A stretch of 64,000 nt of DNA, taken from positions 62,001 through 126,000 of the forward strand of contig NZ_JASAOI010000047.1 of assembly GCF_029953285.1 (NCBI RefSeq), read 5' to 3'. Below, piece after piece: positions 48,466-57,030 of this stretch. The first letter of the stretch is position 1. Every line of letters starts with the position of its first letter. The translations under genes were made by a program, and so were the position numbers. The notes beneath the pieces were generated by a model. The model had not been told where the DNA came from and searched no databases. It saw only the letters and a program-made list of their open reading frames with translations. The DNA is from Yinghuangia seranimata (GTDB taxonomy: Bacteria; Actinomycetota; Actinomycetes; Streptomycetales; Streptomycetaceae).

Positions 48466-49650
48466 GTGGGGGACGCTGTGGGGGGGTCTGTCGGCGCGCG
48501 CGGCGAAGGCGCGTGGCCGCACACCCAGATGAACGGTCAGACACACCATCACGCGCCGGGCGCGGGCGTGGGGCCCGCACCGGCGGTCGGCCAGGGCTTC
48601 GGCACGGCCGCGCCGACGGCGGCACCGCGCGGCGGACGGCACGCCAGGCCGGGGCCGGCGGTCGAGGAGACACGCCCCGCCGGGCCGAACGGGCAGGGCA
48701 GGCCGCAGGCCGGGCAGCAAGGCGGCCGCGGCGCGGCGCCTGGGGGGACGCCGCCGCGCAACTTCGGCGCACACGCGTCCGCCGTCATCCAGCCGCGCAC
48801 CGACATCCCGGACGCGCCGCCGCCCGAGCTGCGCTTCAAGCGCAAGGTCGGCCTGCTGCGCGGCGTCCGCGAGCTGTGGCACGCCCGGGAGCTCGTCCGC
48901 ACCCTTGCCGAACGCGACCTGCGGGCCCGCTACAAGCAGGCGGTGCTCGGCTTCGCGTGGGCGATCCTGACTCCGGTCATGCTGATGCTGGTCTTCACCG
49001 TCGTGTTCCAACGCGTCGGCGACGTCAGCAAGATCGCCCGCTCGCACGGTGCGCCGTACCCGCTGTTCAGCTACGTCGGCCTGCTCGGCTGGACGTTCTT
49101 CATGGCGGCGGTCACCCAGGGCGCGAGCGCGATCGTGTCCAACGGCCCGCTGCTCAACAAGGTCTACTGCCCGCGTGAGGTCTTCCCGCTGGCCACCATC
49201 ATCGTCGCGCTGTTCGACATGATGATCGCCACGATCGTGCTGGTCGTGCTGTTCGGCGTCTACACGCAGCTGCCCGCGCACACCGTGTACGTCGCACCGC
49301 TGTTCCTCGTGATCCAGATCGAGGTCGCGATGGGGGCGGCGCTGCTGCTGTCGGCGTCCGTCGTCTACTTCAGAGACATCCGGCACATGCTGCCGCTGCT
49401 GATGCAGATGGGCATGTTCGCCACCCCGGTCGCGTACGGCCTCGACCAGATCACCAAGGAGTGGCTGGTCCCGTACGTCGCCGCCAACCCGCTGGCCGCC
49501 GTCATCGACGGCTACCGGCGCACCATCCTGTACGGCCAGATGCCCGACTGGAAGCTCACCGGCGTCGCGGCCGCCTCGGCCACGCTGATGCTGCTCGTCG
49601 GCTACCGGGTGTTCAAGAAGCTCGAAACGGGGATCGCGGATGTTGCCTAA
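48466..49650 (+). CDS. ABC-2 polysaccharide export permease (Wzm-like)
   Basis: A protein of 394 residues. An unusual 110-residue hydrophilic Gly/Pro/His-rich head precedes the conserved permease: LWHARELVRTLAERDLRARYKQAVLGFAWAIL (interface helix), six membrane helices, and YVAANPLAAVIDGYRRTIL near the end. Start GTG 48466 has AGGGAGGGGGAG just upstream. The stop overlaps the ATPase gene by 11 nt. It forms the channel for glycan export with the ATPase. Confidence 0.9.
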   Translation: MGDAVGGSVGARGEGAWPHTQMNGQTHHHAPGAGVGPAPAVGQGFGTAAPTAAPRGGRHARPGPAVEETRPAGPNGQGRPQAGQQGGRGAAPGGTPPRNFGAHASAVIQPRTDIPDAPPPELRFKRKVGLLRGVRELWHARELVRTLAERDLRARYKQAVLGFAWAILTPVMLMLVFTVVFQRVGDVSKIARSHGAPYPLFSYVGLLGWTFFMAAVTQGASAIVSNGPLLNKVYCPREVFPLATIIVALFDMMIATIVLVVLFGVYTQLPAHTVYVAPLFLVIQIEVAMGAALLLSASVVYFRDIRHMLPLLMQMGMFATPVAYGLDQITKEWLVPYVAANPLAAVIDGYRRTILYGQMPDWKLTGVAAASATLMLLVGYRVFKKLETGIADVA

Positions 49651-50815
49651 CGGGAGCATCGAGGCCAACCACCTCTGGAAGCGGTTCCGCGCCGACAGCC
49701 GCCGCATGCTGCTGCGCGACAACCTCGGCCGGATGGTCCGCAAGATCACGCGGCGCGACGCGGCGGACTGGCGCTGGGCGTTGCGCGACATCGACTTCCA
49801 GATCCAGCCGGGCGAGGCGGTCGGCCTCATCGGCTCGAACGGATCCGGCAAGTCGACGCTGCTCAAGATGCTGACCGGCGTCATGTACCCGTACGCGGGG
49901 ACCATCGACGTCCGCGGCCGCATCGGCGCGCTCATCGAGGTCCGCGCCGGCATCCACCCCGACCTGACGGGCCGTGAGAACGCCTACCTGTACGGCTCGC
50001 TGCTCGGCCTCAAGCGGGCCGAGGTGGCCGCGCGGTTCGACGACATCGTGGACTTCGCCGAGCTGGGCACCGCGATCGACCGGCAGGTCAAGTGGTACTC
50101 GTCCGGCATGCAGATGCGGCTCGGCTTCGCGGTCGCCGCGTTCCTCGAGCCCGACGTGCTGCTCGTCGACGAGGTCCTCGCGGTCGGCGACGCGCTGTTC
50201 CAGCAGAAGTGCCTCGACCGCATGCGCGCCGTCCTCGAGCAGGGCACCACGCTCGTGCTGGTGTCGCACGACCTCGCGTCCGTCGAGTCGATCTGCACCC
50301 GCGGCATCTGGCTCGAACAGGGCGACATCCGCGCCGACGGCCCGATCCGCGCCGCGCTGCGCGGCTACCGCGACAGCGTCGAGGCGGAGACCGGGCTGCG
50401 GGTGCGGACCGACGAGCCGGTCCACATGACGTACTGCGACATCCGGGGCGGCGAGACCCCGGGCGTCACCACCAGCGCACCCATGGTCGTCGACCTCGAC
50501 TTCCAGACCGAGCGCACCGGCCCGGCCGTGCTGCACATCGGCGTCACCGAGGGCACCGCGAGCCCGGTGTTCACCGCGCGGCGCGACATCTACCTCGGCT
50601 GGGCGGGCAACCAGTCCCGCTGCACCATCGGCCAACTGCCGCTGCCGCGCGGCCGCTACGCCCTGTGGGTCGGCATCTACGACCGCGACGGCCACCCGCT
50701 CATGTCGTGGGCGCCGGCCAAACAGTTCGACGTCGCCGGCCCGGACCTCGACACCCCGCCGCGCGCCGTGGTCATGGCCGCGCCGGTGTACGTGGACCAC
50801 GTCTGGGAGTCCTGA
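49640..50815 (+). CDS. ABC ATPase of polysaccharide export (Wzt-like)
   Basis: A protein of 391 residues. Walker A is GSNGSGKST (about 65), the signature is WYSSGMQMRLGFA, Walker B is VLLVDEVLAVGD, and the His switch is in VSHDLASV. A C-terminal domain of about 140 residues (MVVDLDFQTERTGPAVLHIGV ... YALWVGIYDRDG) has the Wzt carbohydrate-binding-domain pattern, which recognises the finished chain end. Overlaps the permease gene. Energy source for export of a lipid-linked glycan. Confidence 0.94.
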   Translation: MLPNGSIEANHLWKRFRADSRRMLLRDNLGRMVRKITRRDAADWRWALRDIDFQIQPGEAVGLIGSNGSGKSTLLKMLTGVMYPYAGTIDVRGRIGALIEVRAGIHPDLTGRENAYLYGSLLGLKRAEVAARFDDIVDFAELGTAIDRQVKWYSSGMQMRLGFAVAAFLEPDVLLVDEVLAVGDALFQQKCLDRMRAVLEQGTTLVLVSHDLASVESICTRGIWLEQGDIRADGPIRAALRGYRDSVEAETGLRVRTDEPVHMTYCDIRGGETPGVTTSAPMVVDLDFQTERTGPAVLHIGVTEGTASPVFTARRDIYLGWAGNQSRCTIGQLPLPRGRYALWVGIYDRDGHPLMSWAPAKQFDVAGPDLDTPPRAVVMAAPVYVDHVWES

Positions 50816-50819
50816 TCGC

Positions 50820-52043
50820 GTGCGCGTCCTCGTCGTTCCGCACGACATGCAGCTCGGGGGCAGTTCGATCAACGCGCTGGACCTGGCGCGGACCGTGCGC
50901 GAGCGCGGCCACGAGGTGTGGGTGATGGCCCGTCAGGGGCCGTTGCGCGACCGGATGGCCGCGTTCGGGCTCCCGCTCGTCGAGGCGCCCGAGGAGATGC
51001 GGCTGCGGCCGTCCCCCGCGGTCGTGCGCGCGGTGCGCGCGGCCGTACGGCGGCACCGGATCGACGTCGTGCACGGCTACGAGTACTGGCCGACGCTGGA
51101 GGGCCACCTCGGCGCGTCCGGGGCGGCGACGGTCGGGACCATCATGTCGATGGGCAGCCTGCCGCCGTACATCCCGCGCGTCACGCTCACGCTCGGCTAC
51201 GGCGACCTGTACGACGAGGTCCGCGCCGAGCCGTGGGCGGCGCGGGCGGGCGCGACGCTGCTGGAGCCGCCGATCGACACGGTGTACGACAGCGTCGACG
51301 CCGACGGCGTCGACCTGGCGGCGTTCCGCGCCGCGCACGACCTCCCGCAGGGCCCGCCGACGCTCGCCGTGGTGTCGCGGCTCGCGCGCAACATGAAGCA
51401 GGAGAGCGTCGAGCGGGTGGTCGACGCGGTCGCCGCACTGGACCCCGACGTGCCGGGTGTCCGGGCGGTGGTGGTCGGCGACGGCTCGGCGGGCGACGAC
51501 ATCCGGCGCCGGGTCGAAAAGGTCAACGCCGGACTCGGGCGCCGGGCGGTCGTCATGACCGGCGCGATGGACGACCCGCGGGCGGCCTACGCGTGCGCGG
51601 ACGTGGTGTGCGGGATGGGCAGTTCGATCCTGCGCGGCATGTCCTTCGGGGTCGCCGGGGTGGTGGTCGGCGAGCGCGGCTTCACCGAGCCCGTGCGGCC
51701 GGACACCGTGCCGGTGTTCGACCGGTTCGGCTTCCACGGGGTGGGCTCCGGGCTCGACCCGGCCGCGGACCCGCTGCCCGGGCTGCTGCGCGAGCTGTTC
51801 GCGGACAACGCACGCCGCGGGGAACTCGCGGCCTGGTCAAGGAAGTTGGTCGTCGACCGGATGAGCCTCGAACGGCAGGCCGGAGTGCTCCTGGCGTGCT
51901 ACGAGGCGGCCGTCGAGGCCCGGAAGGCGCGCGGCGCGGTGGGCCGCACGGCCGACGCGGCCGGCACCTTCGGGCGGCTCGCCGGGTTCAAGCTGACGGA
52001 GGCCGTGCGGGCACGGCGGTCGCGAGGAGGGGCCCATGGCTGA
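50820..52043 (+). CDS. GT-B glycosyltransferase
   Basis: A protein of 407 residues. The N-terminal HDMQLGGSSINALDLARTVRERGHEVWV is the GT4 acceptor domain start. Donor-side motifs are weaker than usual: AVVSRLARNMKQESVERVV, then ACADVVCGMGSSILRGMSFGVAGVVVG in place of the EX7E block. The first Glu of EX7E appears to be missing, so donor binding may differ. GTG start, 4 nt after the ATPase stop. Same operon. Confidence 0.85.
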   Translation: MRVLVVPHDMQLGGSSINALDLARTVRERGHEVWVMARQGPLRDRMAAFGLPLVEAPEEMRLRPSPAVVRAVRAAVRRHRIDVVHGYEYWPTLEGHLGASGAATVGTIMSMGSLPPYIPRVTLTLGYGDLYDEVRAEPWAARAGATLLEPPIDTVYDSVDADGVDLAAFRAAHDLPQGPPTLAVVSRLARNMKQESVERVVDAVAALDPDVPGVRAVVVGDGSAGDDIRRRVEKVNAGLGRRAVVMTGAMDDPRAAYACADVVCGMGSSILRGMSFGVAGVVVGERGFTEPVRPDTVPVFDRFGFHGVGSGLDPAADPLPGLLRELFADNARRGELAAWSRKLVVDRMSLERQAGVLLACYEAAVEARKARGAVGRTADAAGTFGRLAGFKLTEAVRARRSRGGAHG

Positions 52044-53160
52044 TCGGTCCGACGACCTCGTCTTCCTGCACGCCGGGGCGTTCTCCGGCTCCGCGCCCGG
52101 GCTGCTCAAGGCGCTGCGCGGCCGCGGCACCGGCGTCACGGCGTTCGACCTCATGCCGCTCGCCCGCGAACCCCGGCTCGCCGCCGCCCGGTTGCGCGCG
52201 ACGGCCGAGGCGCGGCGCACCGGGGCCGGGACGCCGTGGACCAAGACCGCCGCGTGGCCCGCCGCCGTCCAGCGGTACGTGCAGCGGCGGGGACTGCTCG
52301 AACAGGGCCGCCCCCTGCTGATCGTGCAGACGCTGCCGGCGCTGCTCCCGCCCGCGGGCGTGCGCTACGGCGTCTACACCGACCGCGTCGGCCTCGAGGG
52401 CACCGAAGGCGGCGACGGAGCCGGCGAACGGCACGACCCGGCGGGTGGCACCGGCGAGCACCGGTCCCGCTACACACGCGGCTGGCTGGCGCGGGAACGC
52501 GCCATGATCGCCCGCGCCCACAGGGTGTTCGTCATGGGCCAGAGCACCGCCGACGCGGTCGTCGAGCGCTACGGCGTTCCCGAGGAGCGCGTGGTCGTGG
52601 TCGGCGCGGGCGTCAACGTCCCCGCCGAGGGCGACGTGCCCGCGGGTCGGGAACTGCCCGAGAAGACGCCGCACTTGCTGTTCGTCGGCGTCGAGTGGGA
52701 GCGCAAGGGCGGCCCCGAGCTCATGGAGGCCTTCCGGCGGGTGCGGGCCGAGGAGCCGTCGTGGCGGCTCACGCTCGCCGGCAGCGCCCCCGAGGGCGCG
52801 CTACCGCCCGGCGTGACGTCGGCGGGCCGGGTCCCGCACGAACGGATGCCCGAACTGTACGCGCAGGCCGACGCGTTGGTGATCCCCACGCACCGAGAGC
52901 CGTTCGGGATCGCGCTCGTCGAGGCGCTGACCCGCGGCCTGCCGTGCGTCGGCACGACGGTGGGCAACCAGCGCACCATCGTCGGCGACGCGGGCGTCCT
53001 CGTCCCACCCGGCGACGTCGACGCGCTCACGGACGCGCTGCGCGCGCTGCACCGCGACTACGCGGAACTGCGCGCCCGCGCCGAGAAGCACGGCGCGGTG
53101 CTGCGCGCCACGATGACGTGGCCGCACGTCGCCCAGACGATCGTGGAAGGGCTGGCATGA
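52036..53160 (+). CDS. GT4-family glycosyltransferase
   Basis: A protein of 374 residues. Donor motifs are LLFVGVEWERKGGPELMEAF and ELYAQADALVIPTHREPFGIALVEALTRGLPCVGT (EX7E). The acceptor domain carries a variable insert (GLEGTEGGDGAGERHDPAGG). It overlaps the previous gene by 8 nt and the next by 4 nt (ATGA), a translationally coupled row. Confidence 0.9.
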   Translation: MADRSDDLVFLHAGAFSGSAPGLLKALRGRGTGVTAFDLMPLAREPRLAAARLRATAEARRTGAGTPWTKTAAWPAAVQRYVQRRGLLEQGRPLLIVQTLPALLPPAGVRYGVYTDRVGLEGTEGGDGAGERHDPAGGTGEHRSRYTRGWLARERAMIARAHRVFVMGQSTADAVVERYGVPEERVVVVGAGVNVPAEGDVPAGRELPEKTPHLLFVGVEWERKGGPELMEAFRRVRAEEPSWRLTLAGSAPEGALPPGVTSAGRVPHERMPELYAQADALVIPTHREPFGIALVEALTRGLPCVGTTVGNQRTIVGDAGVLVPPGDVDALTDALRALHRDYAELRARAEKHGAVLRATMTWPHVAQTIVEGLA

Positions 53161-54056
53161 CGTCCGGGGAGCCGCCCGCACGCCGGGAACCGTCCGTGGC
53201 GGCGGTGTTCGTCACGTTCAACCGCTCGGCGCTGCTGCGCGACACGCTCACCGCGCTCGCCGGGTCGACGCGCCCGGTCGACGAGGTCGTCGTCGTCGAC
53301 AACGCCTCCACCGACGACACCGCCGAGATGCTCGCCGCCGAGTTCCCGAAGGTGCGGCACGTCCGCCTCGCGTCGAACACCGGCGCGGCGGGCGGCTTCG
53401 CGGAGGGCCTGCGCGTCGCGGAGGCCGCCGGGCACGACTGGATCTGGCTGTTCAACGACGACGACCACCCGCTGCCCGGCGCGCTCGCCGCCATGCTCGA
53501 CCGGATGTCCGAACTTCCGCAGCGCACCGCGATGTTCGCGTCCTGGCTGGTGGACGACACGGGCGCGGTCGCGCGGCTGGGCTCCGGCTGGCGCAACCGC
53601 CGGCTGCCGCTCGTCGAGCCGCCCGCGGACGGCCGCCCGTACCCCGTGGACGTGCTGATCTTCGCGGGCGCGCTCGTCAACGCCGCGGCGGTGCGCGAGC
53701 TCGGCCTGCCGCGCGCGGAGTACTTCATGATGTGGGAGGAGATGGAGTACTGCATCCGTGCCCGCCGGGCCGGTTGGGCGGTCTACATCCTTCCCGAGCC
53801 GTTGGTTGCCACACTGCACGTCGGTGCCGCGAGCGCGCCCCCGTGGCGGCTCTACTACCAGTCACGCAACCACCTGGCGATGGCCCTCGAGCACCGGTCG
53901 GTGCCGGAGGTGTGGCACTGGGCGGTGCGCCAGGCGAAGTTCACCGCCGTGACCCTCACCCGGCAGGACCGCAAGCTCGCCCGCACCCGGGCGCGGTCCC
54001 TCGGCGCCTGGCACGCGATCCGGGGCAAGACCGGGCGTACCGTGACCCCCAACTGA
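53157..54056 (+). CDS. GT2-family glycosyltransferase
   Basis: A protein of 299 residues with a GT-A fold. Motifs are VAAVFVTFNRSALLRDTL, VVVDNASTDDT, WIWLFNDDDHP (DXD), FMMWEEMEYCIRARRAGW (acceptor/metal loop). The sequence resembles galactofuranosyl- and rhamnosyl-type GT2 enzymes. It is the last of three glycosyltransferases after the ABC pair. Confidence 0.92.
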   Translation: MTSGEPPARREPSVAAVFVTFNRSALLRDTLTALAGSTRPVDEVVVVDNASTDDTAEMLAAEFPKVRHVRLASNTGAAGGFAEGLRVAEAAGHDWIWLFNDDDHPLPGALAAMLDRMSELPQRTAMFASWLVDDTGAVARLGSGWRNRRLPLVEPPADGRPYPVDVLIFAGALVNAAAVRELGLPRAEYFMMWEEMEYCIRARRAGWAVYILPEPLVATLHVGAASAPPWRLYYQSRNHLAMALEHRSVPEVWHWAVRQAKFTAVTLTRQDRKLARTRARSLGAWHAIRGKTGRTVTPN

Positions 54057-54219
54057 CGGGTCGCCGACGGAAGTCCCTCGAACTCGTGCCCGAGTGTCGG
54101 ACCCGCCGCTTGCGCGCCCCCGTGCGCCCCTATGCTCCTGTACGCCTCCGATCCGGCGAGGGTGGGGTGGCCCGCACAAGGGCGGGCCCGTGCCGGACGG
54201 CTCGGCGGGGAGACAGACC

Positions 54220-56439
54220 ATGGTTGGGGAACCGCACAGACTCAGACGCCGCACGGCGTACCTGCTGCCGCTGATGCTGCTCGGCATGCTCATGGCGGGG
54301 CTGGTGGCCGCGCCGCGCACACAGGCGGCCGCGGCGCCGGGGGGACTGCCGCTGAGCCCCACCAAGGGCCGCCCGGGCGACCTCGTCACGGTCACCTGGA
54401 CGTCCTCGTGCGGCGGCCAGATCTCCTGGGACAACGTGCAGGTCCCGACGGCGAGCGCCGGCGGAGAGTTCTGCACGTCGTTCACGTTTCACGTACCCGG
54501 CGGCGCGGCACCCGGCAACCATTTCGTCAACTGGGGCTACCCGACGTCGCCGAGCGCCAACTTCACCGTCCTCGCCGCGCCGTCGATCTCGGTGACCAAG
54601 ACCGCCCTGCCCGGCGGCACCGCGTCGATCAGCTACACGAACTTCGAGTCCTGTGCCGCGTCGGTCGCCTTCGACGGCGCCACCGTGCTGGGGAAGGCCT
54701 CGAACGCGGGCACCTACAAGGCCGACTTCACGGTGCCCGGTGGCGCCGACCCCAACGTCGGGCACACCGTCGCGCTCACGTGCGGCGCACGCTCCCTCGC
54801 GTCGACGTCGATCACGCTCGACAAACCCGCGCCGCCCATACCCCCGACGACGCCCGTGAGCGTCCCGCCGGTGCCGGGCGGCCCGCCCGTCCCGGGAACC
54901 TCCGCCGCGCCCACGAAGGGCGCCCCCACGACGGCCGCGCCGACCACGAGCGCGCCCACGACCGGCGCACCGCCGAGCGAGAGCCCGACGCCGACCGCGA
55001 GCGACAGCCCGAGCGGGCAGCCGACGCCGACGGACGCGGGCACACCCGGCACGCCGCCGGCGAGCGGTGCAGCGCCGCCCGCGCCCGGAGGCACGCCCGT
55101 CATCCAGACCGGCCGCCCGGACATCTCCCTCGCCCCGGCCAAGCCCGGCACCACCGCCCAGCTGACCGCGACCCGGCTGCCCGCCGCGTGCCTCGCCGGC
55201 ACCCCGCACGTCGAGCTCGGCGGCCGGCGCCTGGCCCTCGCCAAGCAGGCCGCCCCGGTCGCCGCGATCGACGGTGTGACGTGGACGCCGGTCGTGCGCA
55301 TCCCCGCCGACGCCCGCGTCGGCGAGCACACCCTCCGCGTCACCTGCGGCAGCGAAAGCGGCTCGGGCACGTACCACGTCGACGGCTCGGCGCTCGAGAA
55401 CGAGCTGACCAGCGCCGTCAAGGCGCCCGGCGAGACGTCGTTCACGCCGACCCGCGCCGCCGTCACGGTGATCGCCGTCGTCCTGCTGCTGCTCATCGCG
55501 CGCTTCCCGGCGGAGCTGTTCAACAAGACGTACGAGGAGCACCGCGACGTCATCGACGCGAAGCTCGGCCGCGCCCGTGCGCCGTTCGCCGCGGCCGCGC
55601 GCCTGCTGCCGCGCCCGCTGCGCGTCGCGGCCGCGTTCGCGGCGGCGGCCGTGCTGTTCGCCCTCGTCGAACCCGGCAGCGGACCCAACACGCACACGCT
55701 CGTGCTGATCGCCGAGCTCGGCGCCGCGCTGCTGGTGACCTGGTTCGTCTACCAGCACATCGGCGAGCTGCGCGCCCGGCGCGTGACCGGCGTGCGCGGC
55801 CCCGTGCACATCGCGGGCGCGGCGTTCGCGGTCGCGCTGGTGTGCGTGGCGGTGTCGCGCGCCGCGCACCTGATGCCCGGCTACGTGTACGGCATCGTCG
55901 TGGTCTACGCCGTCAGCCGCGAAGGCGTGGCCGCGTGGACCGCCCGCCGCGAGGCCGGCGCGATCATGCTCGGCGCGTGGCTCATGATCGCCGTGTCCGT
56001 CGCCGCGTGGTTCGCGCAGGCGCCGGTGCGGGACGCGTTCGGCACCCGCTCGCACGCCGGCCTCATCGCGTCCGGCGTGCTGACGCTGGTGTTCGTCGCG
56101 GGCGTGGAGACCGTGATGTTCGGGCTGCTGCCGCTGCGCTTCCTGGACGGGCGCAAGCTGCTCGACCGGGGGTGGCTCGCCTGGGCGGCGCCGTTCGCGG
56201 TGGCGTCGGCCCTGTTCGTGCACGTGCTGGTCACCGAGTACCTGGCCGAGGTGCCGTCCGACACCGCGGCCGGGGCGCTGACGGGCGCGCTCGTCCTCCT
56301 GGTCGGCTTCGGCCTCGGGTCGGTGCTGTTCTGGGCGTACTTCCGCGGCTACGACCAGCGCCGCGCGGCTACGCCCCCGACGGCCGCTCCGGGGCTGCCT
56401 CCGGGTCCGCCCGCCGCGCCGCCCACCGGTCCCGCGTGA
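54220..56439 (+). CDS. large mucin-like FGLLP-motif membrane protein
   Basis: A protein of 739 residues. A signal segment (LPLMLLGMLMAGLVAAP) leads to two Ig-like extracellular domains (about 45-205) with paired Cys. A Pro/Thr/Ser/Ala linker (about 210-300, TTAAPTTSAPTT) and a third beta domain (about 305-395) follow. The C-terminal 340 residues hold about eight helices, with the FGLLP motif near residue 632. The start ATG 54220 has GGGGAG 7 nt upstream. The linker is a likely O-glycan carrier. It lies at the end of the export operon, so it may anchor or receive the glycan. Confidence 0.82.
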   Translation: MVGEPHRLRRRTAYLLPLMLLGMLMAGLVAAPRTQAAAAPGGLPLSPTKGRPGDLVTVTWTSSCGGQISWDNVQVPTASAGGEFCTSFTFHVPGGAAPGNHFVNWGYPTSPSANFTVLAAPSISVTKTALPGGTASISYTNFESCAASVAFDGATVLGKASNAGTYKADFTVPGGADPNVGHTVALTCGARSLASTSITLDKPAPPIPPTTPVSVPPVPGGPPVPGTSAAPTKGAPTTAAPTTSAPTTGAPPSESPTPTASDSPSGQPTPTDAGTPGTPPASGAAPPAPGGTPVIQTGRPDISLAPAKPGTTAQLTATRLPAACLAGTPHVELGGRRLALAKQAAPVAAIDGVTWTPVVRIPADARVGEHTLRVTCGSESGSGTYHVDGSALENELTSAVKAPGETSFTPTRAAVTVIAVVLLLLIARFPAELFNKTYEEHRDVIDAKLGRARAPFAAAARLLPRPLRVAAAFAAAAVLFALVEPGSGPNTHTLVLIAELGAALLVTWFVYQHIGELRARRVTGVRGPVHIAGAAFAVALVCVAVSRAAHLMPGYVYGIVVVYAVSREGVAAWTARREAGAIMLGAWLMIAVSVAAWFAQAPVRDAFGTRSHAGLIASGVLTLVFVAGVETVMFGLLPLRFLDGRKLLDRGWLAWAAPFAVASALFVHVLVTEYLAEVPSDTAAGALTGALVLLVGFGLGSVLFWAYFRGYDQRRAATPPTAAPGLPPGPPAAPPTGPA

Positions 56440-56974
56440 GCGCGTACTCGACCTCGCCGTGCTCGGAGCCGTCGATGAGCTCGGGCCAGTCCTGGAAGAA
56501 CGTGCGCTGGAAGGTGAGCCCGCACTTCTCCATGACCCGCCGCGAGCGGCTGTTGACGGTCATGGTGTCGGCGACGATGCGCTCCACGCCCACGTACTCG
56601 GTGAACGCCTTGTCGACGAGCGTCAGCGAGCCCTCGGTGGCGAGGCCCCGACCCCAGGCCTCGCGGCGCAGGCGGTAGCCGAGCTCCAGGATCTCGGCGG
56701 ACTCCGCGTCGACCGGGCGCATTTCGAACCAGCCGAGGAAGGCGCCGGTGGCCCGCTCCTCCGCGGCCCACATGCCGGGTGCCCCGCCGAGGACGGGGAA
56801 CCCGCGCAGCACACGGGGCATGACCTCGGAGACCACGCGCTCGCGTGGGGTGGGCTTGCCTCCGTCGAGGAAGCGCATGACCTCCGGGTCGGCGTCGAGT
56901 GCCACGAGGTTGTCGACGTCGTCCTCGGTGAAGGGGCGCAGCCGCATGCGGTCGGTGTCCGGAAAGATCGACAT
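56369..56974 (-). CDS. GNAT acetyltransferase (RimJ/RimL-like)
   Basis: A protein of 201 residues. The fold starts RMRLRPFTEDDVDNLVAL, the acetyl-CoA loop is LRREAWGRGLATEGSLTLVDKAF, and VNSRSRRVMEKCGLTFQRTF is the C-terminal helix-strand. It is a small-molecule or protein N-acetyltransferase. The 3' end overlaps the convergent membrane-protein gene by 71 nt. ATG 56974 fits the family; GTG 56995 would add seven residues. Confidence 0.9.
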   Translation of the reverse strand: MSIFPDTDRMRLRPFTEDDVDNLVALDADPEVMRFLDGGKPTPRERVVSEVMPRVLRGFPVLGGAPGMWAAEERATGAFLGWFEMRPVDAESAEILELGYRLRREAWGRGLATEGSLTLVDKAFTEYVGVERIVADTMTVNSRSRRVMEKCGLTFQRTFFQDWPELIDGSEHGEVEYALTRDRWAARRADPEAAPERPSGA

Positions 56975-57030
56975 CGGGCGATCGTCACCCGGCACGCCGG
57001 GGCCGGCAACCGGATTTGCGCGGAGCGCCT

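Noticed and set aside
45832-49953. A 1373-codon minus-strand open frame
   Set aside because: Antisense to a GT4 gene and the ABC genes and off-frame in the leftward GT4; no domain signal.
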